Under the pieces are notes generated by a model, which was not told where the DNA came from, made no database searches, and was given only the letters and a program-made list of their open reading frames with translations. Source: Myxocyprinus asiaticus (taxonomy: Eukaryota > Chordata > Actinopteri > Cypriniformes > Catostomidae). Taken from it: a stretch of DNA of 64,000 nt. Positions 1-10,310 of this stretch are shown here, piece after piece (the first letter of the stretch is position 1; the number at the start of each line of letters is the position of its first letter). The position numbers and the translations under genes were made by a program. The stretch is taken from the NCBI RefSeq assembly GCF_019703515.2, contig NC_059362.1, positions 28,474,326-28,538,325 on the forward strand, given 5' to 3'.

Positions 1-61
1 AACTCGCGCTGAGACGAGCCGGTGGTCTCATGCAAGAGCCCGATCGGGGCAAGTGAGCATG

Positions 62-364
62 CTAGGGAATGGGAGGTCCGTGGGGGGATACCCGGCGGAG
101 GTGGTCCCATTGATGTCCCCAAATCGCCCCCAGTGCTAACCGACGCAGCCTCAAACCCATAGGTAGAAGGACCGGTGCGGGGAGCCGCTGGGGTGGCCAT
201 GACTGCAACGTTGCCATGGTCATGTTCTCGCAATGAGGACATGACTCATCCACGAACGATGTCTCTGCGTGGGCAGTGCCCAGACACGTAAGGCAGCGAT
301 CGTGGCCGTCAGAAGCGGAAAGATAACGACTGCAACCAGGAATAACACACAAATGAAAAGCCAT
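62..364 (-). pseudogene. DIRS A gag N-terminal fragment
   Basis: A 100-residue reading frame starts with MAFHLCVIPGC. Near the N-terminus it has a Cys/His cluster (C-x4-C, then GHDRCLTCLG) that is also found in copies C and D, suggesting a small zinc-binding fold in the structural (gag-like) protein. Copy C has CAG at the place where this frame ends in a stop at 62-64, so the stop looks like a mutation and the true gag probably ran on beyond the window. It lies just inside the terminal repeat, as gag does in copies C and D. Not expected to make a working protein. Confidence 0.7.
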
Positions 365-620
365 CTTTAAAAAATGTGTGTGCTGCTCTTTTTGTGAATT
401 AAAATATACTCTTTTAGAATATACTCTATTGTTTTCACTCTACCGAAGTGCCCAGGGGCGTTCTCTGCACTCCACGGGTGCAGAGGGGGAGAAGCCACTG
501 AAATGCGCCGTAAATCCAGCAGTTTTGAGGTGCATCTTTGGAGGGAATTGAATTCAGTCCACTGAATACAACCACTCAGCTCCGAAGAGAAAATCTGAAT
601 GAGTGGTTGCATACCAGCTC

Positions 621-628
621 CTTTTATA
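621..628 (-). promoter_or_regulatory. TATA-like box in DIRS A terminal repeat
   Basis: TATAAAAG on the minus strand, within a stretch shared with DIRS C and D terminal repeats (gggtataaaaggagctgg or close variants). It lies about 150 bp inside the element end and points towards gag, so it is a plausible promoter of the retroelement. Promoter activity is inferred from position and conservation only. Confidence 0.5.
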
Positions 629-877
629 TCCGTATGTCCAGGGGAGTGGCATGCAAATTCCACTCGCCAATCCTCATTGGCCTTTTTTCAAAAAAGCAGA
701 GGTGTTTGGGGCTCCCAAGTGTGACCCCTATTGTCACTACATCGACACAACGTCGAGTGAGTGACAGATAGGGAACCCCTGTTTATCCTTCTCCCTTTCA
801 TCTAATGAAACCTAAGAATTCCAAGAGGGCTGGTGGAGAGGCAGAAGATAGAAATCTAAAAAGCAAGGTTTTCATAC

Positions 878-988
878 CTATCCTCTAGCTCCCAGAAAGT
901 GATGTCATCGCCGATCCAGGGATTGGATGGCTCTGGTACTGACACGAAGGGGTCGTAGTCAAGATATTGCTCTGTGTAGGTCATCAAC
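878..988 (-). CDS. rgs6: rgs6 exon: end of GGL region and lead-in to RGS domain
   Basis: A 111-bp exon with acceptor ...cttgcag (minus strand) at 989-990 and donor GTATGA at 876-877. It continues the split Thr codon of the previous exon and reads LMTYTEQYLDYDPF, then PEPSNPWIGDD and TFWELED, ending two bases into the next codon. The YTEQY-x2-YDPF and SNPW motifs close the GGL region that binds Gbeta5 in R7 proteins. The next exon (start of the RGS domain) is left of the window. The exon is squeezed between DIRS A, 101 bp on its 3' side, and a Tc1 element, 102 bp on its 5' side. Confidence 0.95.
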
Positions 989-1090
989 CTGCAAGACAAA
1001 GTTTTAAAACAATGTTAATAATTCATACTAATGTAAAACAGGCAGGTGGTAACACTTACAATAACTTTATTAATCACATAAATAAACATA

Positions 1091-2674
1091 CAGTGCCTTG
1101 CGAAAGTATTCATCCCTCTTGGTGTTTTTCCTGTTTTGTTGTATTACAACCTGGAATTAAAATAGATTTTTATTTGGATTTTAGGTAATGGACCTAACAA
1201 AATAGTCCAAATTGTTGAAGTGGAATGAAAAAAATAAATAAATACCTTGTTAAAAAAAATTAATAATAATTAAAAACTGAAAAGTTGTGAGTGCATATGT
1301 GTTCAGCCTCTTTGCTATGACACCCCTAAATAAGATCTGGTCCTACCAATAAACTTCAGAAGTCACATAATTAGTTGATTAAGGTCCACCTGTGTGCGAT
1401 CAAAGAGTCACATGATCTGTCACATGATGTCAGTATAAATACACCTGTTCTGAAAGGCCCCTGAGTCTGCAACACCACTAAGCAAGCAGCAGGAAGACCA
1501 AGGAGCTCTCCGAACAAGTCAGAGACAAAGTTGTGGAGAAGTATAGATCATGGGTGGGTTATAAAAAAAATATCCTAAACTTTGAACATCCCACAGAGCA
1601 CCATTAAATCCATTATAGCAAAATGGAAAGAAAATGGCACCACTACAAACCTGACAAGAGAAGGCCGCCCACCAAAACTCACAGACTCACAAGGAGGGCA
1701 TAAATCAGAGATTCAACAAAGACACTAAAGAACAATGAAGGAGCTGCAAAGATCCACAGTGGAGATGGAAGTATCTGTCCACAGGACCACTTTAAGCCAT
1801 ACACTCCAAAAAGTGGGGCTTTATGGAAGAATGGCCAGAAAAAAGACATTGCTTAAAAAAAAATTTAGAAAACTTTTGGAGTTCGCCAAATAGCATGTGG
1901 CAGACTCCCCAAACACATAGAAGAAGGATCTCTGGTCAGATGATACTAAAATTTAACTTTTTGGCCATCATGGGAAATGCTATGTTTGGCACAAACCCAA
2001 CACTTCTCATCACCCCAAGAACACCACTCCCAGAGTGAAGCATGGTGGTGGCAGCTTCATGCTGTGGGGATGCTTTTCATCGGCAAGGACAGGGAAACTG
2101 GTCAGGATTGAAGGAAAGACGGATGACTCTAAATACAGGGCAATTCTTGCAGAAAACCTGTTTCAGTCTGCCAGAGATTTGAGACTGGGACAGAGGTTTA
2201 CCTTCCAGCAGGACAAAAACATACTGCTAAAGCTATACTGGAGTGGTTTAAAGGGAAACATTTAAATGTCTTGGAATGACCTATTCAAAACCCAGACCTC
2301 AATCCAATTGAGAATCTGTGGCATGGCATGAAGATTGCTGTACACCAACACAACTCATCAAACTTGAAGGAGCTGAAGCAGTTTTGCCCCAAAGAATGGG
2401 CAAAAATCCCAGTGGCTAGATGTGCTAAGCTAATAGATACATAACCCCAAGACACTTGCAGCTATAATTGCAGCAAAAGGTTGCTCTACTCAAGATTTCT
2501 GTTTTTTTGTCTTAATTATTGTTTGTCACAAAATATTTTGCACCTTCAAAATGGTAGGCATGTTGTGTATATCAAATGGTACAAACCCCCCCCAAAAATC
2601 CATTTTAATTCCAGGTTGTAATGCAACAAAACAGGAAAAACACCAAGGGGGGTAAATACTTTCGCAAGGCACTG
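1091..2674 (+). mobile_element. Tc1/mariner transposon, defective
   Basis: A 1584-bp element flanked by TA on both sides (1089-1090 and 2675-2676). Terminal inverted repeats start CAGTGCCTTGCGAAAGTATT on the left and end in the inverse on the right, with longer shared inner parts (ctgttttgttgtattacaacctggaatt and its inverse). Ends, length and TA duplication fit the Tc1 superfamily. Its transposase gene is broken. It sits in the rgs6 intron between the exons at 878-988 and 4871-4932. Confidence 0.93.
1497..2440 (+). pseudogene. Tc1-type transposase pseudogene
   Basis: Broken gene for a Tc1 DDE transposase, which cuts and pastes the element at TA sites. Fragments are recognisable in several frames: the helix-turn-helix part around 1497-1800; WSDDTKI, holding the first catalytic Asp, at about 1934-1955; VKHGGGSFMLWGCFS at about 2035-2080; FQQDKN with the second Asp at about 2210; and, after a frameshift, NPDLNPIENLWHGMK with the catalytic Glu around 2290-2330. 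Many stops and frameshifts separate them, so no working enzyme can be made. Confidence 0.9.
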
Positions 2675-2883
2675 TAATTATGCTACATAATGATTATTAT
2701 TAGACAAATTTATGGTTCTAAAATGTGATGCCATTTTATAAACAATAAGCCATAGGAGACCATGCATTATATTAATTTCACCATTTACTTTTATTTGCAT
2801 CTTTTTTCTATACAATGAAAAGGCTGTCATGCTACCAAACTTCTTTTGTGTTAATGGAGGAAAGAAAGTTAGGTTTGGAACAA

Positions 2884-2940
2884 CGTGAGGGTGAGTAAAT
2901 GATGATGGAATTTTAATTTTGGGGTGAACTATCTCTTTAA
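2884..2940 (+). repeat. MITE-1 fragment (right terminus only)
   Basis: About 57 bp ending in gggtgaactatctctttaa, the right-end terminal repeat of the TTAA-flanked family seen complete at 3241-4472. Only the last arm remains. The stretch 2677-2883 before it has no recognisable feature. Confidence 0.7.
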
Positions 2941-3240
2941 ATGAACACAGTCAAGATTTTCTGCCTTATAGTGTGCTAAGATCACTTCTGGGATTTAAAT
3001 CCCACTGGATAAAAAGCAGGGGAAATTATGCTTGCAAAATCACAGACTGATGTGCTGTGAAGTGATAACTGTGTGAGTACTGAGTCTCTGAGCTATGTAC
3101 TAACACTTAAGAGTACAGTTGAACTCAGTTGAATTCACCTCCATGCAGAACTTTATGTAACATATATAATTGTATTGATTGAGACTGAGTTGAAAGCACT
3201 TTTACACCGCACAAATACATAAAAAAAAATCTGTGCATTC

Positions 3241-4472
3241 TTAAAGGGATAGTTCACCCAAAAATGAAAATTCTCTCATCACTTACTCACCCTCATGCCA
3301 TCCCAGATGTGTATGACTTTCTTTCTTCTGCAGAACACAAAGATTTTTAGAAGAATATCTCATCTCTGTTGGTCCTTACAATTCAAGTGAATGGTGACCA
3401 GAAATTTGAAGGTCCAAAAAGCACATCAAGTCAGCATAAAAGTAATCCATATGACTCCAGCTGTTTCATCCATCCCTTCAAAAGCGATATGATGGGTGTG
3501 GGTGAGAAACATATCAATATGTAAAGAATTAGCTCACCCAAAATGATAATTCTCTCAAGATTGACACACATTTAAGCCATCCCAGATGTGTATGACTTTC
3601 CTTCTTCAACAGAACAGAAATGAAGATTTTTATAAGCACATTTCAGCTCTATGTCCATACAATGAGAGGGTGGGTGCCATCAGGCTGCTGGCTATTTGAC
3701 GGTCCAAAAGGCATATTTAGGCAGCATAATAAAAGTAATCCACATGACTCCAGTTGATCAGTTCATGTCTTCTGAAGCAAACCGATCAGTTGGTGTAAGA
3801 AACAAATTGATAATTAAAACGTGTTTAACTTTAAATTGTTGCTTCCGGTCAGCGCTGGATCGCTGTTTAAAATGACCTAACTCTTGCATGACGTTCGTTC
3901 CTCTGTTGCATAAAAAGCGTGCACTTCCGCCTTATGTGATCGTGCCATTGCATTTACGTCACATGACAGCAACGTGATACGTGGACTGCTGGCAGGAAGC
4001 ATTTTTTTTTTTAAGTTAATAAAGTTTTAATTATTGATTTATCGATTTTTACATGTCATTTGGATTATTTTAATGCTGCCTAAATATGCCTTTTGGACCA
4101 TCAAACAGCCAGCAGCCTGATGGTACCTGTTTACTTGCATTGCATGGACAAACAGAGATGAAATGTGCTTATAAAAATCTTCCCTTTGGTTCTGCTGAAA
4201 AAGGCAAGTCATACACATCTGGACGATTTTCATTTTTGGGTGAACTAATCCTTTAAGACCTTTTCACATTCTTTCAAATTTTGAAAGTGAAAGTAAAAGT
4301 GGAGATTTACGGGTAAAAAAAAAAAAAGGACATATATATATATATATTGATCTGTTTATCACCCACACCTTTCATATCGCTTCTGAAGGTATAGATTAAA
4401 AAAACTGAAGTCTTACGGATTACTTTTATTGTGATAAGAGAATTTTCATTTTTGGGTGAATTATCCCTTTAA
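3241..4472 (+). mobile_element. MITE-1 copy, split by a nested copy
   Basis: Left terminus TTAAAGGGATAGTTCACCCA at 3241 and its inverse (gggtgaattatccctttaa) ending at 4472, with TTAA at both ends. Sub-terminal parts are also inverted copies (accctcatgccatcccagatgtgtatgac). The right arm contains aaagtgaaagt-type sequence and atattgatctgttt, as in the copy ending at 37672. A second member occupies about 3521-4256. The family is non-coding and very common in cyprinid genomes as far as I recall; superfamily (piggyBac- or Kolobok-like from the TTAA) is not settled. Confidence 0.8.
3521..4256 (+). mobile_element. MITE-1 relative nested inside another copy
   Basis: About 735 bp with inverted ends: left gtaaagaattagctcaccca, right gggtgaactaatcctttaa. 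The arms pair over roughly 270 bp each: the left arm has tggctatttgacggtccaaaaggcat, the right arm its inverse near 4080. The centre (about 3810-4040) is not palindromic. Short reading frames here are artefacts of the repeat. Confidence 0.75.
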
Positions 4473-4870
4473 CATCCAAAATATCCTTAAAACAAAATAA
4501 ATGTACTTGAGAAGCAAAATTGTATAAGATATTATGATTTGTTCTCAAAAGCTTAAATTAAGTATTTTACACCATTGGTAAATGTTTTTTTCTTGTTTTA
4601 AGCATAATCCTCACTAATTGTTTTCATACATGTAAGATTTATGTAAAAAAAAAATAATGGGGTAAAGAAATATACTTAATTCAAGATATATTCTCTGAAA
4701 AAGTCTTAATATCTCTTGCATTTTGCTTTTCAAGTAAATGTATATTTTTTTAAAGATGTTACCATATACTGTATATTTATTGGAAAACAAGGCAAACATA
4801 TTTTTTTATAGTGTAGCTCTGTTGCCTTTCAATTTTTAATTCTATTGACAGAAAAAGAATGAAGACTTAC
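4473..4870. other. rgs6 intron sequence
   Basis: AT-rich intron tail between the MITE and the exon at 4871. No further gene, RNA or element recognised. Confidence 0.6.
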
Positions 4871-4932
4871 GTCTCAGCTACTTTGGACATTTTCATACAG
4901 TGTCGATCCAACTGAGTGTTTAAGAAGAGAAT
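4871..4932 (-). CDS. rgs6: rgs6 exon: GGL domain core
   Basis: A 62-bp exon with acceptor ctctttcag and donor GTAAGT on the minus strand. It reads ILFLNTQLDRHCMKMSKVAE and then two bases of a Thr/Ser codon completed by the exon at 878-988. The LDRHCxKMSKVAE stretch is the G-gamma-like helix of R7 RGS proteins that docks on Gbeta5. It is separated from the exon at 5033-5131 by a 100-bp intron. Confidence 0.96.
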
Positions 4933-5032
4933 CTGAAAGAGACAGAGTATCGTTACTAACTGTATTTCCCCTTGAACATGTGAGTGATCCGTGCTAAGAT
5001 ATAGCAACTTTCAAAGCCTTTCTTGCACACAC

Positions 5033-5131
5033 TTCTTTCTCTACGCCCTCTTTGGTGTCCTTGTTGCTCTGTTGTAAGGGTGTGTGTACAGGACTCTGCG
5101 TCTGTGTGTCATCCACTACACCATACACTGA
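5033..5131 (-). CDS. rgs6: rgs6 exon: linker before GGL
   Basis: A 99-bp exon, 33 codons in phase 0 at both ends. Acceptor is ...ctgcctcacag and donor GTGTGT on the minus strand. It begins SVYGVVDDTQTQSPVH and ends KEGVEKE. SVYGV and QSPVH match the variable linker of vertebrate RGS6; the rest diverges, as this linker does between species. It sits between two very short introns (93 and 100 bp), and both neighbours join in frame. Confidence 0.92.
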
Positions 5132-5224
5132 CTGTGAGGCAGTGAGAGAGAGAGATGGGTCACAAATACAATGCGAGACACTGTCTGATGCATATATATA
5201 TGCACATTAATACAGCATCAGCAC

Positions 5225-5299
5225 CTTTTTCACTCTTTGAGGATTCTTCAGGCGGCGACACTTCCTGATGTCCATCTCTGTGGTGCTGACACACCCTGG
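5225..5299 (-). CDS. rgs6: rgs6 exon: conserved linker
   Basis: A 75-bp exon, 25 codons, phase 0 at both ends, with acceptor ...gatccacag and donor GTGCTG on the minus strand. It reads [20 protein letters not shown] and then QRVKK. This stretch separates RGS6 from RGS7, which has TEVDIKK and RMRNPHKT. It follows a 10.2-kb intron on the gene's 5' side that is packed with mobile elements. Confidence 0.97.
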
Positions 5300-6387
5300 C
5301 TGTGGATCACATGAATACTCGTTTAAATTAGCTCATAAGATACAGTTACTACTATGTTCCTATCAAATCTACTGTATAATGGTCAATGTAGGTTTAGCAG
5401 TTATGAAATTATAATATTTATGACTGTCAATCCATTAAAATATAATGCAATTAATCGTAATATTTTTATTCTTAACACATTAACGGACTCAGTTCCCTTT
5501 TTAGAGGAAAGAAAACAATAAAATGTGAAATTATTGGTTTTGGTAATTTGTGCAGACTGCACCTTTATATATACTGTTTGCGTATATAAAACGACACGGG
5601 ACAGAGGTAGATTTCAGCAGAAGTGCTCTTTACTTATCTCACTTTTGTTGAGGTTTGATGACAAAATGGTGCAGCAATCTATTTTTGCACTAGGGGTTGC
5701 ACAGACTAGTCGACTACAACTGAAGTAGTTGACACCGTCAGCCTGAAGACGACTAGTCGGTCAACACGTGATTTATAAAATGCATCAATAGGAAATTCAG
5801 CAGGTGTGAAACCTGGTGGCTCTGCAATGAAAAGGCGCAGTTGCTCAAATATAGGTTGTGATGTTCTGTGAGATTCACATTAAAAGATGCACAAACAGAA
5901 TGCACTTCAGAACTGGTGTTTGTTTACTGTGTCACTCTGCTCAACAATGCAATGCGTCAACGTTTCAACAATCTAATGGTGTGTTCAAGTCCTCCTGGGA
6001 AGTTCTCAATTACAAGGTTGGAAAACATAAATATGATGTGATGTGTGTTCCAGTGATTTTTGTCAGAAAGAACCGACCCATTTTGCAATGTCATATTTCT
6101 TCCTTTTTTTTACTTACTAGTGATGGCAGGAAGCTTTTTATGCACCAATGCCACAAAATGTAGAGCAAACCCCATTAGGTTTTAGGTTACATTAGGTGTG
6201 TAATTAATGCTTTATCTATAATAATTCTAGTGTAGTCACATATAATGATGGCAAATTAAGTTCTGCTCCATTCCTCCTGACTGCCAGAGGCGGTGCTAAG
6301 CACTAGTGGATACTTGCAGCACCAGCCAGATAGGTCGAGAAAATCTAACAACAAAAACACATCGTGACGCAGACCGAGCTGCAAGGA

Positions 6388-6394
6388 TATAAAG
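6388..6394 (+). promoter_or_regulatory. TATA-like box in DIRS B left terminal repeat
   Basis: TATAAAG about 125 bp inside the left end, in a stretch kept in the inverted right repeat (gcaaggatataaa on its minus strand). Its placement upstream of gag matches DIRS A, C and D. Function inferred only. Confidence 0.45.
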
Positions 6395-6912
6395 CCTCTT
6401 TCGCTTTCTCGCTATTTGATAGTCGTCGTTGTCTTCTCCGCGCTGTCCAGTGCAGCTTAATTGAGTAGCGAGGATTCGCCCTCTCAAGCTGTGACAGCGC
6501 GCTCTACACCATTATCTGGATGGATTTTTTCATCTTTCATCATAAGTGAATGTATATTATTTTATATTGATTCTTAGTGTTGGCGATACCCTGTGCTTCA
6601 CAGTACTATCCGGTGGCTGGTGTCTGACTGGCACTTGGGTAACGATTTCTCCGAATGCCTACAATAATTTTTTTATTTATCTTCTGTTACATAGTTACTA
6701 TCGTGCAGAGCTTTATCGTGGTGCCACGCAGTGCTATCTGATGGCCAGTTGATTCCTTCACGTGTTGTTCTGGGTGTTTTTTGTCACGATTCAACAATCT
6801 TCGGTTCTATCCGAAGATTATATTTCACGGCTCAATTCTCTAGGCTCGCTTATTATCAGCTGTTTTGATTCCCTACGGTCCTAACCGAGGGCGTGTATTA
6901 TTTGACTGAATC

Positions 6913-7812
6913 ATGGCTCACGGCTCCCTTGTCACTGGCTTTCCACTGAGTTGTAAACTGTGTCCGAATACGCTTCTTCCCGATGATGGACACAATCGCT
7001 GCCCATCGTGTTTAGGAACTAAGCATTTAAGAGAGGCTTTGAAGGATCCGTGTTTGCACTAGTATGCTGCCAATATCAGAGAGGCAGCTTCGCCTCGCTG
7101 AGTTGGATCGTTGTTCACCTGTTAGACTTGCACAACATGATTCAGTCTCGCAGCGCACTCAAAAGAGCCGTACATCAGCAGCAGCTGGTGCTCCGCCGGC
7201 GAAAAAGAAACCTGTGCCACAAACTGACAATTCTGAGCATTTGCTGTCAAAGACTGTCGCTAATCTCTTATCAGAAATGGCAGAGATGAAGCATCTTCTT
7301 CAAGCTCTCAAACCCCCAGTATCGGCTGTGTCCACTGGGAACACACCAGTGGACGAGGCGATTTCCAAACTCCACATAATACAACACATGCTCTTTCCTT
7401 GAGTGCCTCCAATTCGCATTTTCATGATGGAGAATTGGTTCATGCCGCTTTGCATCCTCCCTCTCAGGAGATTTTCTCCAGTCTGTCTGTTGCAGGTGGC
7501 ATGAGCGGGGGTTCTGTTCATTCTTCAGATGATACTTTGTCAGTACTACAGATGCCGTTGGTATGTTTGGGCCTGGACAAAACACCTGTTCAACCTGCTC
7601 AGGCCAATGTGTTTTTCAGGCAATCCTCAGATACAAACATGTTTACCATGCCACCGTGTAAGGACTTCGTGTCAGTGTTTTCGAGTGCTCTTACAGGTTC
7701 CAATGTTCCTAGAAGGAGATCGAAGACGGCCCGTACCCTAGCTTCAATGGCTGAGACCGATTTCATAGGGGTGGGGCGGGCTCCAGAGATTGAACATCCA
7801 GTGGCAGCCTAG
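6913..7812 (+). pseudogene. DIRS B gag pseudogene
   Basis: Starts MAHGSLVTGFPLSCKLCPNT and continues with DDGHNRCPSCLG: a C-x2-C then H-x2-C-x2-C cluster like that at the N-terminus of the other DIRS gag proteins here. A stop ends the first frame near 7062. The protein continues in other frames: basic segment APPAKKKPVPQ, then a helical stretch LLSKTVANLLSEMAEMKHLL at about 7241-7300, then 7399-7812. The frame breaks mean the structural protein cannot be made whole. Confidence 0.72.
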
Positions 7813-8526
7813 GTGATATCACCCAATGAAGCATTAAGAGGCAATGTATGCTGTCCAAGCGCACATTGTGGATGTGCTGATACTCTTTTAAAGAAGGCAT
7901 ACGAGTCAGTAGCCTATATAACTCGAGCAGAGAATACTATCTGCCAGCTGCTTATTGCCTGCAACACCTCGTTGGGGTCGTCAAATGTAGACTCTTCTGT
8001 GCCTCAATTTCTACAGACGGCTTTGTTGGCCATGGGTCATGTGACTCGTGAGCTGGGTACACTCTCAGCAACCCTTCTTTCCCTGAGGGAACTGCCAATT
8101 GTACCAGGACATCTGTTTGGCCCCAATGTCTCTGAGTTATTGGACAAGAGAATGAAGCTGTCAGAAGCTTCCCATCAACTGACTTCGGTCCCAAGGGCAC
8201 CTACTTTTAGGATGCCGCCTACCCGATACCAGAGCAGTGATTTCGTCACCACACTGCTTCCCAAACCTTTTTTTGGTTGTTTGTTTCCAGTGCAGTCCAT
8301 AACCTTTATTGGAATGACACTGGATTCTCTTGCGATGTCTGCCACATTGTCACACGCTCGGACAGACAGTAGTCGTCATCTACTCACTCGATTCCGACTG
8401 GGGGCAAAACTTCCTTATGGTGTCCTTCTACAGCTAATGGGGATGCTGGCTGCTGCCACCTCAGTGGTTACATTAAGTTTGCACAACCTCAGGCCCCTAC
8501 AGAGGCAAGACATCGTCATCGTATAA
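7813..8526 (+). pseudogene. DIRS B gag C-terminus fused to late RT remnant
   Basis: One open frame of 237 codons. Its first part is helical and gag-like (AYESVAYITRAENTICQLL). From about 8268 it reads FPVQSITFIGMTLDS, which corresponds to FPVQSISFLGLELDS of DIRS C, a segment lying after the RT catalytic YLDD. The catalytic core of the RT is therefore missing, and the frame is a deletion product joining gag to the end of RT. It runs 714 bp without a stop but is not expected to be a natural protein of an active element. Confidence 0.7.
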
Positions 8527-8542
8527 TTTTTATCTCTCCTTC

Positions 8543-8950
8543 TTGTGTCCGTGCGCTGAAACCTTGGAATCGGTTGCCGTTTTTGATAGCCGGGGTGTCC
8601 CCGGGGGTTGTTCCTTCTTGTTGGGAAGTAATAACAACTCATGCTTGACTTACAGGATCGGGAGCAACATGGAACCAGAGGAAAATTGGTGGTCGTTGGT
8701 CGTCAACAGAGGTCTTGGAGCATATCAACATTCTCGAACTGAAGGCAGTTTATCTAGCACTACAACATATCTTACCAGTCCTTTTAGGCCACCATATGCT
8801 TGTCTGATCCGACAACACATCGACAGTTTTTCATCTGAATCATTAGGGCGACATCAGGTCTCTCGAGTCTTTACAGCTAACACACAGGATCCTCATATGC
8901 TACAGAGACATTACACAGAATATCCCTTTGCAAGCACAGGGTACTTCTAG
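8543..8950 (+). pseudogene. DIRS B RNase H / connection remnant
   Basis: By position between the RT remnant and the recombinase, and by scattered similarity in several frames, this covers the decayed RNase H and connecting region. I see no intact catalytic Asp/Glu pattern. The open frame of 135 codons is not itself a recognisable domain. Confidence 0.45.
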
Positions 8951-9014
8951 TGGCACCTCGATGGCTGGCCAGGCTATGGTTTCCTCTACTTCTGAGTCTA
9001 CTAGAGGGTGAAAC

Positions 9015-10130
9015 ATGGCAGCTTCCCACCAGGAGGGATCTTCTCTCCCAGATGAATGGGCGTGTTTGGCACCTGGATCCGGTTCATCTTCAGCTTTGGG
9101 TTTGGCCACTGGGCCCAATCCACTATTAGGGGATTGTGAGCCGGCAGTAGTCCATACCATTGATAATGCCAGAGCTACTTCAACGCAACAGCTTTATGCT
9201 GCTCGTTGGAGAATATTCTCTTCATGGTGTGGGGATCAGGGATTTGATCCTGTCCACTGTACTTTGCCAAAGGTCTTGTGCTTCTTGCAACACCTATTGG
9301 ATGACAACAAAGCTGCTTCTATTTTAAATGTGTATGTTGCTGCCATATCTGCACATCACGCCCCAGTTGGTGGTTCCTCTTTGGGGTCTCATAGCCTTGT
9401 TTGCAATTTTCTGAAGGGAGTAAGGCATTTAAAGCTGATTCATGTGAACCCTTTTCCTGTGTGGGACTTGCCACTTGTGCTAGAATTCCTTAGTGCACCA
9501 CCATTCGAACCACTGGGTGGTGTAGATCTTAAGTGGATATCTTTGAAAGCAGTGTTTCTGCTGGCTGTTGCTTCCACTAAACGTGTTGGTGAGCTCCATG
9601 TGCTCTCTGTGAATGAGTTGTGCTTGCGCTGGTTGACAGAGGATTCAGGGGTCATTCTTCATCCTAATCCGACCTTTCTTCCAAAAGTCCTTTTGCCGCA
9701 ATTTGTGAATCAGTCCATTAATCAGGCTGCTTTTCAGCTGCCCTCATCTCAATCTGATACTGATGTAAGGGCTTATCTCCTGTTTCCTGTATGTGCTTTA
9801 AGGATTTATGTCAATTCTACTGCTTCATTCAGGCAGAAAGGATCAGTTATTTGTCCATCATGGTGGTGTGCGTAAGGGTGCGCCTTTGTCCAAATAAAGA
9901 CTGTTGTGATGGATTGTGGATGTGATCAAATTGGCATATGATAAGTCTCAACAACCCTTACCGGAGGGTGTCACTTGCCATTAAACCAGGCTGTCTCTTC
10001 ATCTTGGGCTGCTTTTTGGGGAGTATCATTGGCAGATGTCTGTGCGGCTGCTACCTGGTCTTCTCCATGCACCTTTGCACGGTTCTACAAAGTTTAATGT
10101 GGCTGCTTCCCATGCTGTGAGCTCTGCAGT
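9015..10130 (+). pseudogene. DIRS B tyrosine recombinase pseudogene
   Basis: Tyrosine recombinase, the enzyme that inserts the circular DIRS DNA in place of an integrase. An open frame of 286 codons (9015-9875) carries the N-terminal DNA-binding part (QQLYAARWRIFSSWC, SILNVYVAAISAHHAPV) and the first catalytic Arg in STKRVGELHVLS (about 9572-9605). After a frameshift near 9870 the C-terminal part continues in another frame (SSWAAFWGVSLADVCAAATW, ARFYKV near 10080-10100), with the expected nucleophile Tyr in FYKV. The His-x-x-Arg box is degenerate. Inactive. Confidence 0.82.
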
Positions 10131-10194
10131 TCTTCTGGAGTGACCTTGATTATTTCAGGTGGGTGACGCTCCTCATGACTGTGTTGGTATGTGC

Positions 10195-10310
10195 TCTCTA
10201 CTAGTGCTTAGCACTGCCTCTGACAGTCAGGAGGAATGAAACAGAACGCTAGTTACATATGTAACTGCAGCTCTGTGAATTCCGGATGACCGCCAGAGTT
10301 CCTTGACATT
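10195..10310 (+). repeat. Internal complementary region of DIRS B
   Basis: The first half is the inverse of the left outer end (ctagtgcttagcactgcctctgacagtcaggagg), and the second half the inverse of the right outer end (gctagttacatatgtaact, gaattccggatgaccgccagag). In DIRS elements this region is thought to template completion of both ends into a circle. Confidence 0.8.

Larger units (their letters stand above)
1..776 (-). mobile_element. DIRS-like retroelement A, 5' end only (cut by window edge)
   Basis: This is the 5' end of a DIRS-type element lying on the minus strand. Its outer end at 774-776 (AAC) follows the sequence gtgacagataggg, the same terminus as copy C (34614-34616) and the inverse of copy D (45007). 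The terminal repeat (about 430-776) is followed inward by the gag start at 364. A TATA-like box lies at 621-628. The element continues left beyond base 1, so its length is unknown. It ends only 101 bp from the rgs6 exon at 878-988. Confidence 0.85.

Noticed and set aside
878..988. Assignment of the gene as rgs7
   Set aside because: Several diagnostic stretches ([36 protein letters not shown]...QSPVH) fit RGS6 and not RGS7, although YDPF/TFWELE in this exon alone would also fit RGS7.
5858..6163. 101-codon frame as hAT transposase remnant
   Set aside because: No hAT domain or RW/HC motif seen, and it crosses the end of another MITE.
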